64,000 nt of DNA from Kitasatospora fiedleri (GCF_948472415.1 NZ_OX419519.1:4588001-4652000); one strand, 5' to 3'; shown: positions 26,119 through 35,597, counted from the stretch's first letter. Notes: generated by a model from the letters alone, not told the origin. Translations and numbers: made by a program.

Positions 26119-27929
26119 GTGGCCGTCAACCTCGCCACCATCGAGTCCGTCACCAAGGTGTACGGCACCAGGGCCCTGCTGGACGGGGTCAGCCTCGGCG
26201 TCAGCGAGGGCGACCGGATCGGTGTGGTGGGCCGCAACGGTGACGGCAAGACGACGCTGGTCCGGATGCTGGCGGGCCTGGAGGAGCCGGACGGCGGGCG
26301 GGTGACCTGGTCCGGCGGGCTGCAGATGGCGGTGCTGACGCAGCACGACTCGCTGGACCCGGCGGCCACCATCCGGCAGGAGGTGATCGCCGGCCGGGCC
26401 GACCACGAGTGGCTCGGCGACGCCCGCATCCGCGACATCGTCCAGGGCCTGTTCGGCGGCCTGGACCTGCCCGGCTTCGCCGACGGCCTGGACACCGTGA
26501 TCGGCCCGCTCTCCGGCGGCGAGCGCCGCCGCATCGCGCTCGCCAAGCTGCTGCTCGGCGAACCCGACCTGGTCGTGCTGGACGAGCCCACCAACCACCT
26601 CGACGTGGAGGGCATCGCCTGGCTCGCCAAGCACCTCCAGAACCGCCGCTCGGCGCTGGTCTGCGTCACCCACGACCGGTGGTTCCTGGACCAGGTCTGC
26701 ACCCGGATGTGGGACGTCCAGCGCGGTGAGGTCCGCGAGTACGAGGGCGGCTACTCGGACTACGTGTTCGCCCGCGCCGAGCGCTCCCGGATCGAGGCCA
26801 CCGAGGAGCAGAAGCGGCAGAACCTGGCCCGCAAGGAGCTGGCCTGGCTGCGCCGCGGCGCCCCGCCCGCACCTCCAAGCCGCGCTACCGGATCGAGGCC
26901 GCGAACGCGCTGATCGCGGACGTGCCGGAGCCGCGCGACAAGTCCGAGCTGATGAAGTTCGCCAACGCCCGCCTCGGCCGCACCGTCTTCGAGCTGGAGG
27001 ACGTCACCGTCAAGGCCGGTGAGAAGCTGCTGCTGGAGCACCTCACCTGGCAGCTCGGCCCCGGTGACCGGATCGGCCTGCTCGGCGTCAACGGCGCGGG
27101 CAAGACCTCGCTGCTGCGGGCCATGCAGGCCGCGTACGCCACCCAGGGCGACGTGCAGCCGGCCGGCGGCGTGGTCAAGGTCGGCAAGACCGTCCGGCTG
27201 GCGTACCTCTCCCAGGAGGTCGCCGAGCTGGACCCGGCCACCCGCGTCCTGCAGGCCGTCGAGCAGGTCCGCGGCCGGGTCGACCTCGGCAAGGGCCGGG
27301 AGATGAGCGCCGGGCAGCTGTGCGAGCAGTTCGGCTTCGGCAAGGACAAGCAGTGGACGCCGGTCGGCGACCTGTCCGGCGGCGAGCGCCGCCGCCTCCA
27401 GCTGCTGCGGCTGCTGATGGACGAGCCGAACGTGCTCTTCCTCGACGAGCCCACCAACGACCTCGACATCGAGACGCTCAACCAGCTGGAGGACGTGCTC
27501 GACGGCTGGCCCGGCTCGATGGTCGTCATCAGCCACGACCGGTTCTTCATCGAGCGCACCACCGACACCGCGTACGCCCTGCTCGGCGACCGCCGGATGC
27601 GGATGCTGCCCGGCGGCGTCGACGAGTACCTGGAGCGCCGCACCGCGATGGCGGAGGCCGCCGCCCAGGCCGCCGCCGCCCGGGTGCCGGCCGCCGCGGA
27701 GACCACCGGGCTGTCGGCAGGCGACCTGCGGGCCGCCAAGAAGGAGATGCAGAAGCTGGAGCGGCAGATCGCCAAGCTGGACCAGCAGGAGTCCAAGCTG
27801 CACACCCAACTGGCCGAGCACGCCGCCGACTTCTCCAAGGTCGCCGAGCTGGACGCGCAGCTGCGCAAGGTCCGCGAGGAGAAGGAGGAGCTGGAGATGT
27901 CCTGGCTGGAACTGGCCGACCAGGTCTGA
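26119..27929 (+). pseudogene. ABC-F family ATPase, interrupted by a single-base frameshift
   Basis: Two complete ABC domains are encoded but in different frames. The first (26119 to about 26865) has Walker A GRNGDGKTT, signature LSGGERRRIALAK and Walker B LVVLDEPTNHLD. The second (in frame by 26922) has GVNGAGKTS, LSGGERRRLQLLR and LFLDEPTNDLD, then a C-terminal coiled coil. The frame is lost at the C-run near 26861-26864: with five C instead of four, the linker reads RRGAPARTSKPRYRIEAAN, exactly the family pattern. Without repair the first product stops at 26913. ABC-F proteins act on ribosomes (translation factor or antibiotic protection). A sequencing undercall is more likely than a true mutation. 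Confidence 0.85.
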
Positions 27930-28205
27930 CCCGCCCGGGCCGGGGCCGCGGACGCCCGGGCCGGGGCCGCTGCCGCCCGGCGGGGGCTCGGACGCCTGAC
28001 GAGGCCGTGGCCGCCCGGCGGGGGCTTCGGCTCGGCCGCTCGGTCGGGCCACGGCTGCCCGGCTCGGCTCGGCCGCTCGGCCTGGCCTCAGTCGCTCGGG
28101 CCCCGGCCGCCCGGCTCGGCTCTGGTGGCCCAGCTCGGGCCCTGGCCGGGCGACCAGGGCCCGGACCTCGGCTGTCCGGCGGACCGCAGCCGCTCCGCCC
28201 GGGCC
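27930..28205. other. Low-complexity GC-rich spacer
   Basis: 276 bases between convergent ABC-F and FUSC genes made of imperfect repeats of GGCTCGGCCGCTCGG and GCCCGGGCCGGGGCCGC. I see no gene or clean terminator; termination may rely on several weak hairpins. Confidence 0.6.
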
Positions 28206-30116
28206 TCAGCCGTCCAGCAGCTGGTCGAGTTCGTCGGCGGCCCGGGCCAGTGCGCTGCGGGACGGGTCGTGCGGGCCGGTCGGGCCGGCGATCCGGCCGG
28301 TCGGGGGGCGGTGGGTGCGGGCGGCGGCGGTGATCCGGTCCAGCGAGGCCAGCACCCGTTCGATCACCTCCGGCTCCGGCTGCCGGCCGCCGTAGCGCAG
28401 CTGGGCGGCGTACGCGGCCACCGCGCCGGACATCCGCTCCAGCGCGGCGGTGGTGGGCAGCCAGCGTTCGGCGAGCCGGCCGGCGGGCGGGGGTTCGGCC
28501 AGGCCGAGGTCCACCTGTCGGCGGGCGTCGGCCAGTGATCGGTACGCGGTGCGGCGCAGCCACACCTCGGCGACCGGCTGGGTGCGGCCGGCGACCACCG
28601 CGGCCAGGTAGCGGCGCAGGGTGGCGGCGGCGGTGACGACGCTGGGCTCGATCCGGTGCGGCGGCCGGTCGGGCCACAGCAGGTAGCCGAAGACCAGCAC
28701 GATGCCGCTGGCCAGCGCGGTGTCCAGGACCCGCGGCCAGAACTCGGCGGCTCCGCTCTCGCCGCCGAGCTGCACCAGCAGCAGCGCGACCGGCGTCATC
28801 ACGATGGTGTTCAGCCCGTAGTGCGCGGCCGTCGAGTACGGCAGCAGCGCCACGCAGAGCGAGATGGCCAGGCTCAGCGCCCAGGGGTCGGTGGTCAGCG
28901 CCAGCAGCACCGCGGTGACCGCGATGCCCAGCACGGTGCCCAGCGCCCGGCTCACCGCCCGCTGGAACACCGAGCCCAGGTCCGGCTTGAGGACGAACGC
29001 CACCGTCATCGGCACCCAGTAGCTGCGGCTCAGCGCCACCCCGTTGACCAGCGTCTCGGCGACCGCCACGCACAGCGCCACCCGCAGCCCGTAGCGCACC
29101 GAGCCCCGGGACAGCAGCCGGGCGCGCAGCCGCCACGGGTCGGGCGGCGGCGGGGCGGCGGTGTCCAGCGGCGCCCAGCGGCCCGCGACGGTGTCGGCGG
29201 CGGCCCGCAGCGCGGTGTCGAACGCCGTCCGGGACGGGGTGTCCGGCCGCCACTCGGGGTAGTCGGGCTCGGGGCCGCCGGTGATCCGCCCGGCCAGCCG
29301 GGCGGGCAGCTCCGCCACCTCCGGCGGCACCGGGCGCCAGGCCCACAGCAGCCCGGCCGCCGCCTCGGTGGCGCCCAGTGCCGCCTCGTACGAGCGGCGC
29401 AGCCAGTGCAGCCGCTCCGACTCGCGCCGGCCCGGGCGGGGCGGCGGCAGCAGGTCCTGCATCTGGTTGAGCCGGCCGGTGAGCAGGCGGCGGGCCGCCG
29501 CGCCGTCCGGGGTGCCGAGGGCGGCGAGCAGGCCGCCGAGCGCCAGGTAGACCTCGGCGAGCGCCCGGGTGCGCGGATCGGAGCGGACGTCGGTGCGGTA
29601 GCGCACCCCCATCAGCAGCACCAGCGCGGCCCCGCACGGCATCATCGCGGGCGCCGCCCACCACGGGTGCGGCAGCGCCATCCCGCCGCCCAGCGAGGCC
29701 GACACCAGCAGCAGCATCCCGGCCGCCGACCCGCGCGGCCCGGTCGCGGACAGCGCCCCGCCCGCGAAGCCCACCGCGGTCAGCGCCGCCCCGATCTCCA
29801 GCCCGCCCGCGCCCCGGTACTGCAACTCGGCGCCGATCAGCATCCCGGCCGTCGACGCCGTCAGCGCCAGTGCGATCCGCGGCGCCCGCAGCCGCAGCGG
29901 CTCCACCCGGTCGTTCATCGTCGCGTGCATCGCCCCCAGCGCGGCGAACACCCCCAGCGCCATCCGGTCGCACAGCAGCCCGGCCAGCAGCGGCACCGCC
30001 ATCCCCACCGCGGCCCGCACCACCAGCGCCCGCGCCACCACCGGGCGGCTCGGCCGCAGGGCCAGCGCCCACCACGCGGAGGGGTCGCCGGAAGCACGGC
30101 TGCGGCCGGGGGCTGA
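28206..30116 (-). CDS. FUSC family membrane protein (aromatic-acid exporter-like)
   Basis: About 636 residues with two blocks of hydrophobic helices (roughly residues 25-175 and 345-480) each followed by a cytoplasmic helical region, the layout of the fusaric-acid/aromatic-acid exporter family. Recognisable segments are SRSYWVPMTVAFVLKPDLGSVFQRAVSRALGT and TAAHYGLNTIVMTPVALLL. Probably an efflux component, substrate unknown. GTG at 30116 is preferred (AAGG 9 bases upstream); GTG at 30140 is possible. Divergent from tRNA-Thr. Confidence 0.82.
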   Translation of the reverse strand, partial: SAPGRSRASGDPSAWWALALRPSRPVVARALVVRAAVGMAVPLLAGLLCDRMALGVFAALGAMHATMNDRVEPLRLRAPRIALALTASTAGMLIGAELQYRGAGGLEIGAALTAVGFAGGALSATGPRGSAAGMLLLVSASLGGGMALPHPWWAAPAMMPCGAALVLLMGVRYRTDVRSDPRTRALAEVYLALGGLLAALGTPDGAAARRLLTGRLNQMQDLLPPPRPGRRESERLHWLRRSYEAALGATEAAAGLLWAWRPVPPEVAELPARLAGRITGGPEPDYPEWRPDTPSRTAFDTALRAAADTVAGRWAPLDTAAPPPPDPWRLRARLLSRGSVRYGLRVALCVAVAETLVNGVALSRSYWVPMTVAFVLKPDLGSVFQRAVSRALGTVLGIAVTAVLLALTTDPWALSLAISLCVALLPYSTAAHYGLNTIVMTPVALLLVQLGGESGAAEFWPRVLDTALASGIVLVFGYLLWPDRPPHRIEPSVVTAAATLRRYLAAVVAGRTQPVAEVWLRRTAYRSLADARRQVDLGLAEPPPAGRLAERWLPTTAALERMSGAVAAYAAQLRYGGRQPEPEVIERVLASLDRITAAARTHRPPTGRIAGPTGPHDPSRSALARAADELDQLLDG

Positions 30117-30297
30117 CACAGGATCACGCCTTCGCTGCACGGGAGTTCGCGGCTGCTGGGCGACATTGCACGGCAGATCGGGTCTTCTCGGGCAGTTTAG
30201 CCCTCCGACCTGGCCGAAGCGGATTTCCCAACCCGTCCGCGGAGCATGTAGTGTTTTCCTCGTCGCAAGGGGAACCGCGAGGGACCCGGAGCAACAA

Positions 30298-30370
30298 GCC
30301 CCTATAGCTCAGTCGGTAGAGCGTCTCCATGGTAAGGAGAAGGTCTGCGGTTCGATTCCGCATGGGGGCT
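30298..30370 (+). tRNA. tRNA-Thr (anticodon GGT)
   Basis: Full cloverleaf: acceptor GCCCCTA pairs with TGGGGGC (one G-U), D-stem GCTC/GAGC, anticodon stem TCTCC/GGAGA around loop ATGGTAA with anticodon GGT, T-stem and loop GCGGTTCGATTCCGC. The CCA end is not encoded. A strong terminator starts 10 bases downstream. Confidence 0.97.
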
Positions 30371-30380
30371 CAGGACAGCG

Positions 30381-30406
30381 AGGCCCCGCCGTGAGGCGGG
30401 GCCTTT
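30381..30406 (+). terminator. Rho-independent terminator after tRNA-Thr
   Basis: Perfect 10-bp stem AGGCCCCGCC / GGCGGGGCCT with loop GTGA, followed by TT. Confidence 0.88.
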
Positions 30407-30557
30407 CGCGTTGTCCCGTTCGCGTTGTCCCGTTCCTGCCCCCCGCGCGGGTCGCCCCCGCCGCGTTGCCCGGGGCCGGTTCCGGAGGTGCTCTGGCGGG
30501 GCGGGCGATTGTGCGCTGTGATGGTGCGTCTGTCGGGCCCGGAGGGGGAGGCGCGGG

Positions 30558-31217
30558 ATGAGCGCACGGCTCGTGGTGGCGGACGACCACCGGCTGATGG
30601 CCGAGGCGCTGGGGGCGGCCCTGCAGCAGCGCGGGCACCGGGTGCTGGGGATCGGGGCGCCGTGCGGGGCGGTGCTGGAACTGGTGGCGGGGCGGCGGCC
30701 GGAGGTGTGCCTGCTGGGAACGGCGGGCGGGCCGGACGACCCGTTCGGGCCGCTGCGGCGGCTGCGCCGGGAGCGGCCGGAGATCGCGGTGGTGGTGCTC
30801 GGCCCGCTCGGCGCGCCGGGGCGGGTCGCGGCGGCGTTCGCGGCGGGGGCGGCCGGGTACGTCCGCAGCGACGAGCGGATCGAGGTGGTGGACCGGGCGA
30901 TCCTCCGGGTGCGGTCGGGGGAGGCGGCGGTCGGGGTCGACGTGCTGCGGGCGGCGTTCGAGCACCTGCTGTGGCCGGCGGCCGAGCCGGACGACGAGGC
31001 GCTGCGGCTGCTGCGGCTGCTGACCCGGCGGGAGGTGCAGGTGCTGGCCCGGATCGCGGACGGCGAGGACACGGCGGCGATCGCCGCGGCGATGCGGATC
31101 GCCCCGTCCACCGCCCGCACGCACGTCCAGCGGGTGCTGACCAAACTGGGTGCGCGGTCCCGGCTGGAGGCGGCCGCGCTGGCGGCCCGGACCGGACTGC
31201 TGGACCAACTGGCTTGA
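30558..31217 (+). CDS. LuxR-type regulator with degenerate receiver domain
   Basis: 219 residues. The N-terminal half follows the receiver fold and keeps the first acidic pair (VVADDHRLM), but the phospho-acceptor position reads CLLGTAGG (Gly for Asp), the Thr/Ser site reads VVVLGP and the Lys site reads AGYVRSD (Arg). The C-terminus is a normal LuxR/NarL helix-turn-helix: LTRREVQVLARIADGED followed by IAAAMRIAPSTARTHVQRVLTKLG. It is therefore probably an atypical response regulator that does not use phosphorylation. No kinase is adjacent. ATG at 30558 follows GGGAGG-like purines. Confidence 0.82.
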   Translation: MSARLVVADDHRLMAEALGAALQQRGHRVLGIGAPCGAVLELVAGRRPEVCLLGTAGGPDDPFGPLRRLRRERPEIAVVVLGPLGAPGRVAAAFAAGAAGYVRSDERIEVVDRAILRVRSGEAAVGVDVLRAAFEHLLWPAAEPDDEALRLLRLLTRREVQVLARIADGEDTAAIAAAMRIAPSTARTHVQRVLTKLGARSRLEAAALAARTGLLDQLA

Positions 31218-31349
31218 CCTGCGAGTGAGTTCACCGCCCGGTCCGGCGCGGGGGCGGGGCGCCCGCCCGGCCGGCCCGGACGGGCGGTTCAGGCGGGTGC
31301 CCTATGCTCCGGTCGAGGAACACCCGAAATGTCGCGGAGGTCGGAGAAC

Positions 31350-32309
31350 ATGGGCAAGTACCTGGTCACGGGCGGAGCCGGTTACGTGGGGAGCGTGGTG
31401 GCGGCGCACCTGCTGGAGGCGGGCCACCGGGTGACGGTGCTGGACGACCTGTCGACCGGGTTCGCGGAAGGGGTGCCGGACGGGGCGGAGTTCGTGCGGG
31501 GCCGCATCCAGGAGGCGGCCGGGGTGCTGGACTCCTCCTTCGACGGCGTGCTGCACTTCGCGGCCTCCTCCCAGGTCGGCGAGTCGGTGGCGGACCCGGA
31601 GAAGTACTGGCGCAACAACGTGGCCGGTTCGCTGGAGCTGGTGGCGGCGATGCGCAAGGCCGGGGTGGGCACGCTGGTGTTCTCCTCCACCGCGGCGGTG
31701 TACGGGGAGCCCGAGGAGGTGCCGATCAAGGAGAGCGCGCGGACGGCGCCGACCAACACCTACGGGGCCACCAAGCTGGCGGTGGACCACCTGATCACCT
31801 CCGAGGCCACCGCGCACGGCCTGGCCGCGGTGAGCCTGCGCTACTTCAACGTGGCCGGGGCGTACGGGCGTTACGGGGAGCGGCACGAGCCGGAGTCGCA
31901 CCTGATCCCGCTGGTGTTCCAGGCGGCGCTCGGGCAGCGCCCGGACATCGCGGTGTTCGGCGAGGACTACCCGACCCCGGACGGCACCTGCATCCGGGAC
32001 TACATCCACATCGCCGACCTGGCCGAGGCGCACCTGCTGGCGCTGGACGCCGCCAAGCCCGGCGAGCACCTGGTGTGCAACCTGGGCAACGGCACCGGCT
32101 TCTCGGTGCGCGAGGTGATCGAGTCCGTCCGGCGCGTCACCGGCCGGGAGATCCCGGTCCGGATCGCCGACCGCCGCCCGGGCGACCCGGCCGTCCTGGT
32201 CGCCGCCGCCGACCGCGCCCGCGAGGCGCTCGGCTGGACCCCGAAGCGCCCCGACCTCGACCGGATCGTCGCCGACGCCTGGGAGTTCACCCTCGCCCAC
32301 CGCGCCTGA
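31350..32309 (+). CDS. galE: UDP-glucose 4-epimerase (GalE-like)
   Basis: 319 residues, extended short-chain dehydrogenase. NAD motif VTGGAGYVGS at the N-terminus, Ser of FSSTAAVYGEPEEVPI, catalytic YGATK, and the GalE signature RYFNVAGAYG with FGEDYPTPDGTCIRDYIH. It interconverts UDP-glucose and UDP-galactose, a precursor for surface glycans. ATG at 31350, GGAGG 9 bases upstream; an in-frame ATG at 31329 lies before the RBS. It sits between two LuxR-type regulator genes. Confidence 0.93.
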   Translation: MGKYLVTGGAGYVGSVVAAHLLEAGHRVTVLDDLSTGFAEGVPDGAEFVRGRIQEAAGVLDSSFDGVLHFAASSQVGESVADPEKYWRNNVAGSLELVAAMRKAGVGTLVFSSTAAVYGEPEEVPIKESARTAPTNTYGATKLAVDHLITSEATAHGLAAVSLRYFNVAGAYGRYGERHEPESHLIPLVFQAALGQRPDIAVFGEDYPTPDGTCIRDYIHIADLAEAHLLALDAAKPGEHLVCNLGNGTGFSVREVIESVRRVTGREIPVRIADRRPGDPAVLVAAADRAREALGWTPKRPDLDRIVADAWEFTLAHRA

Positions 32310-32451
32310 CCAGCCCGCTCCCCGGCCCGGCTCCCGCCCCCGGAGACCCTGTGTACAGGAACTTCACCAAACCCCCACGCCGCGGCGGCGCACGCCCGTA
32401 GGCTGAGTGAGGCACCGGTGGGGGTCGGGCCACGAGCAGGGGGCAAGGACG

Positions 32452-33396
32452 ATGGGGCGTATGCGCGTCCTGGTGGTCGACGGCCACCGGATCTTCGCCG
32501 AGGCGCTCGCCACGGCACTGGCCGCCGAACCCGACGTGGACGTCGGGGCGGCGGGCAGCGCGGCGGCGGCCGAACGGGCGCTGGAGCGGGCGGTGGCCGA
32601 ACACCGCCCGTACGACGTGGTGCTGGTCGACGTCGACCTGGGCGCCGTCCCGCCGCCGCCCCGCGCCCCGGCCGGGCCGCCGTCGCCGCACCCGCAGACC
32701 GCCCCGCCGCCCCGCGTGCAGGCCGCCGCGGCCGGGCCGCCCGCGCCCCGGCACGCCCCGGCCGGGCCGCAGCAGCCGCACCATCCGCAACAGCGTTCCG
32801 CCGCCGTCCGGTTGACGCCGCCGCAGGCCCCCGCCGTCCGGCCCGGCGAGGTCCGGCCGCTGACCGACGGGATCGCGCTGGTCGCCCGCGTCCGGCGGGC
32901 CCACCCGGAGGTGCGGGCCGTCCTGCTGGCCGCCGCGGACGACCCGCAGCGGGCCGCCCGGGCCCTCCAGGCCGGGGCCAACGGCTGGGTGGCGCGCGAG
33001 AGTTCGCTCAGCGCGCTGATGACCGTGGTGCGCGGCGTGCGCCGTGACGAGACGCACCTGCCGCCCGCGCTGCTCACCGGCGTGGTCCGCGAACTGACCT
33101 CGGCCCGCCGCGACCGCTCGGAGAGCGAGCGGCTGGTCGCCGCGCTCACCCCCCGCGAGGAGGAGGTGCTGCGCTGCATGGTCGCCGGGCTCGGCCGGCA
33201 GGCCGTCGCCGAGCGGCTGTTCCTCTCCCCGCACACCGTCCGCACCCACATGCAGAACGTCCTGGGCAAGCTGGGGGTGCACTCCACGCTCGCGGCGGTC
33301 GCGGTCGCCCGCCGGGCCGGGATCGCGCCCTCCGAACCGCCCGTCCCCGTCCCCCCGCCGACCGTCGCGGCCGCCACAGGCCCCGGCGCGGGCTGA
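32452..33396 (+). CDS. LuxR-type response regulator with Pro-rich insert inside the receiver
   Basis: 314 residues. VLVVDGHRIF replaces the usual DD pair with DG; the phospho-acceptor Asp60 is present in VVLVDVDLG. Immediately after it, residues about 65-137 are a Pro/Ala/Gln/His-rich insert before the receiver resumes (TDGIALVARVRRAHPEV). The Thr site reads LLAAAD and the Lys site WVARES. The C-terminal helix-turn-helix is intact: LTPREEEVLRCMVAGLG and LFLSPHTVRTHMQNVLGKLG. Such an insert in the beta3-alpha3 loop should disturb classic phospho-signalling. ATG at 32452 or 32461. Confidence 0.82.
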   Translation: MGRMRVLVVDGHRIFAEALATALAAEPDVDVGAAGSAAAAERALERAVAEHRPYDVVLVDVDLGAVPPPPRAPAGPPSPHPQTAPPPRVQAAAAGPPAPRHAPAGPQQPHHPQQRSAAVRLTPPQAPAVRPGEVRPLTDGIALVARVRRAHPEVRAVLLAAADDPQRAARALQAGANGWVARESSLSALMTVVRGVRRDETHLPPALLTGVVRELTSARRDRSESERLVAALTPREEEVLRCMVAGLGRQAVAERLFLSPHTVRTHMQNVLGKLGVHSTLAAVAVARRAGIAPSEPPVPVPPPTVAAATGPGAG

Positions 33397-33454
33397 ACGA
33401 GCCCCCGCCTCCCCCGCACGTTCCGCTCCGTGATTCAGGGAAACCGGAGGTCAG

Positions 33455-34987
33455 ATGTTGCCGCACCGCACTGCCGCACGCCCGCACGGGGCCCGTACCC
33501 GCCCACCGGACGGTTCCACCGGCCTGCGCACCCTGGTGGTCGGGGCCGGTTCCGCCGGCACCGCCCTGGTCCGCGACCTGGGCCGGACCCCCGAGTTCGG
33601 CCTCGACCCGGTCGGCGTCCTGGACGACGACCCGGCCAAGGCCGGCCGGGACGTCTCCGGCAGCCCCGTCCTGGGCCCGCTCGCCGACCTCACCGACCTG
33701 GCGCTGCGCCACCGCGCCCAGGTCGTCGTCCTCGCCATCCCGGGCCTGCCGCACCAGCGGGTGCGGACCCTGGCCACCGCCGCGGCCGCCGCCGGCGCGG
33801 CCGTCCGCTACCTGCCGTCCTTCCTGGCCGCGCTGCGCCGCGAGGTGGTCGGCTCCGACATGCGCACCCTGGACGTCAACCGGCTGATCGGGCGGCGCGA
33901 GGTGCACGTGGTCTCGCCGGACGTCCGCACCGTGATCGAGGGCCGCCGGGTCCTGGTGACCGGCGCCGGCGGCTCGATCGGCAGCGAACTGTGCCGCCAG
34001 GTCCAGGCGTTCGGGCCGGCCGCGCTCTACATGCTCGACCACGACGAGTCCAACCTGCACCGCCTCCAGCTCGACATCTGGGGCGAGGCGCTGCTCACCG
34101 ACGACTCGCTGGTCATCGCCGACATCCGGGACCGCCCCCGGATCCAGCAGATCTTCCGCGACCTGCGCCCCGACGTGGTCTTCCACGCCGCCGCGCACAA
34201 GCACCTGCCGCTGCTGGAGCGCCACCCCAGCGAGGCCGTCAAGTCCAACGTCCTGGGCACCGACCACCTGGTCGAGGCCGCGCTGGCCACCGGCGTCGAA
34301 CGGTTCGTGCTGGTCTCCACCGACAAGGCCGCCGACCCGACCTCGGTGCTGGGCGCGAGCAAGCGGCTGGCCGAACTCATCGTCCAGGCCAACGCCCGCG
34401 ACGCCCGCAACCTCGGCACCGGCGTCTTCGCCGCCGTCCGCTTCGGCAACGTGCTCGGCTCGCGCGGCTCGCTGCTGTCCGTCCTGGAGGAACAGCTGCG
34501 CAGCGGCGGCCCGGTGACAGTCACCCACCCCGACGTCACCCGCTTCTTCATGACCATCGAGGAGGCGGTCGGCCTGGTCCTGGAGGCCGGGCGGATGGCC
34601 GAGGGCGGCGAGGTCTTCGTGCTCGACATGGGCGAGCCGGTCCGGATCGTCGATCTGGTCCACAACTTCGCCGAACAGGTCCAACTCGGCGCGGACGAGG
34701 TCGAGATCCGCTACACCGGCCTGCGGGCCGGGGAGAAGCTCAACGAGGCCCTGTTCTCCGACGCCGAGGAGCGCCTGCCCACCGTCCACCCGCGGATCTT
34801 CGCCACCGCCGCCGACCACGCCGCCGCCCCCGAGGACCTGGCCGGCGGGCTCACCGGCCTCTACGCGGCGGCCACCACCAACGACGACCCCGAAGTCCGC
34901 GACCGCCTGGCGGCCCTGCTCCCCGGCTACCAGACCGCCCCCGCCCGGGCCCCGGCCCTCGCCACCCCGTACCCGGACGGCTTCTGA
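33455..34987 (+). CDS. Nucleotide-sugar 4,6-dehydratase-like protein (CapD/FlaA1 family)
   Basis: 510 residues. A first Rossmann unit (LRTLVVGAGSAGTALVRDLG, CoA-binding-like) is followed by the SDR domain with LVTGAGGSIGSELCRQ, DHDESNLHRLQ, FHAAAHKHLPLLE, STDKAADPTSVLGASKR and RFGNVLGSRGS, all typical of PglF/FlaA1/CapD dehydratases acting on UDP-GlcNAc. The four N-terminal membrane helices of full-length CapD are absent, so this is a soluble form. The catalytic Tyr/Met position is Leu in VLGASK. Likely role: first step to a deoxy-amino sugar for a surface polysaccharide. ATG preceded by GGAGG. Confidence 0.88.
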   Translation: MLPHRTAARPHGARTRPPDGSTGLRTLVVGAGSAGTALVRDLGRTPEFGLDPVGVLDDDPAKAGRDVSGSPVLGPLADLTDLALRHRAQVVVLAIPGLPHQRVRTLATAAAAAGAAVRYLPSFLAALRREVVGSDMRTLDVNRLIGRREVHVVSPDVRTVIEGRRVLVTGAGGSIGSELCRQVQAFGPAALYMLDHDESNLHRLQLDIWGEALLTDDSLVIADIRDRPRIQQIFRDLRPDVVFHAAAHKHLPLLERHPSEAVKSNVLGTDHLVEAALATGVERFVLVSTDKAADPTSVLGASKRLAELIVQANARDARNLGTGVFAAVRFGNVLGSRGSLLSVLEEQLRSGGPVTVTHPDVTRFFMTIEEAVGLVLEAGRMAEGGEVFVLDMGEPVRIVDLVHNFAEQVQLGADEVEIRYTGLRAGEKLNEALFSDAEERLPTVHPRIFATAADHAAAPEDLAGGLTGLYAAATTNDDPEVRDRLAALLPGYQTAPARAPALATPYPDGF

Positions 34988-34997
34988 GCCCGCGACA

Positions 34998-35017
34998 CCG
35001 GCCCCGGCGGGGGCCGG
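34998..35017. terminator. Hairpin between convergent genes
   Basis: CCGGCCCC / GGGGCCGG stem with a 4-base loop, 10 bases after the CapD-like stop and just before the end of the convergent MarR gene. Confidence 0.5.
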
Positions 35018-35019
35018 GC

Positions 35020-35514
35020 TCAGCTGCTGCGGTCGAAGGGGGCGACCAGGTCGCGCAGCAGGGCGGCGAGTTCGGTCTGCTGGGCGGGGGCGAGCTGGGA
35101 GAGGATCTCGCGCTCGTGGGCGAGGAGGCCGGCCAGGGCCTGGTCGGCCTGGTCGCGGCCGGCCCCGGTGAGGCGGACCAGGACGCCGCGGCGGTCGTCC
35201 GGGTCGGGGAGGCGGACGACCAGGCCTTTGGCGGTGAGGCGGTCGATCCGGTTGGTCATGGTGCCGGAGGTGACCAGGGTCTGGGTGAGCAGCTGGCCGG
35301 GGGAGAGCTGGTAGGGGGAGCCGGCCCGGCGCAGGGCGGTGAGGACGTCGAACTCCCAGGGTTCGAGGCCGTGCTCGGCGAAGGCGGTGCGGCGGGCGCG
35401 GTCCAGGTGGCGGGCGAGGCGGCTCACCCGACTGAGGACCTCAAGCGGTTCCACGTCGAGGTCGGGGCGCTCTCGGCGCCATGCTGCGACCAGGCGGTCG
35501 ACCTCGTCCTCCAT
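35020..35514 (-). CDS. tamR: MarR family regulator, TamR-like
   Basis: 164 residues with a winged helix: helix region LEPWEFDVLTALRRAGSPYQLSPGQL, recognition helix LVTSGTMTNRIDRLTAKGLV and wing RLPDPDDRRGVLVRLT. The N-terminal extra helix (MEDEVDRLVAAWRRERPDLD) fits the UrtR/TamR subgroup. It is divergent from a trans-aconitate methyltransferase gene, and the shared region holds two palindromes. In S. coelicolor the regulator in this position, TamR, responds to trans-aconitate and citrate-type ligands. ATG at 35514 has no Shine-Dalgarno; promoter spacing suggests a leaderless mRNA. Confidence 0.85.
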   Translation of the reverse strand: MEDEVDRLVAAWRRERPDLDVEPLEVLSRVSRLARHLDRARRTAFAEHGLEPWEFDVLTALRRAGSPYQLSPGQLLTQTLVTSGTMTNRIDRLTAKGLVVRLPDPDDRRGVLVRLTGAGRDQADQALAGLLAHEREILSQLAPAQQTELAALLRDLVAPFDRSS

Positions 35515-35521
35515 GACGATC

Positions 35522-35549
35522 AGTGTATCGGGGGGTGTGTCGATGTGAA
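35522..35549 (-). promoter_or_regulatory. Candidate leaderless promoter of the MarR gene
   Basis: On the minus strand TTCACA (35549-35544) and TACACT (35527-35522) are 16 bp apart, and TACACT ends 7 bases before the ATG, which would place transcription start at the A of the start codon. Confidence 0.5.
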
Positions 35550-35550
35550 G

Positions 35551-35568
35551 TCTCTTGACATCAAGAGA
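35551..35568. promoter_or_regulatory. TamR-type operator 1
   Basis: Perfect palindrome TCTCTTGA-CA-TCAAGAGA, directly upstream of the candidate -35 of the MarR gene. Confidence 0.8.
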
Positions 35569-35597
35569 TAACAAAGGAAATCTCGGCGTGACAGAGA

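Noticed and set aside
26922..27929. Second half of the ABC-F gene as an independent gene
   Set aside because: It begins inside the interdomain linker, has no RBS, and joins the first half perfectly once one base is restored.
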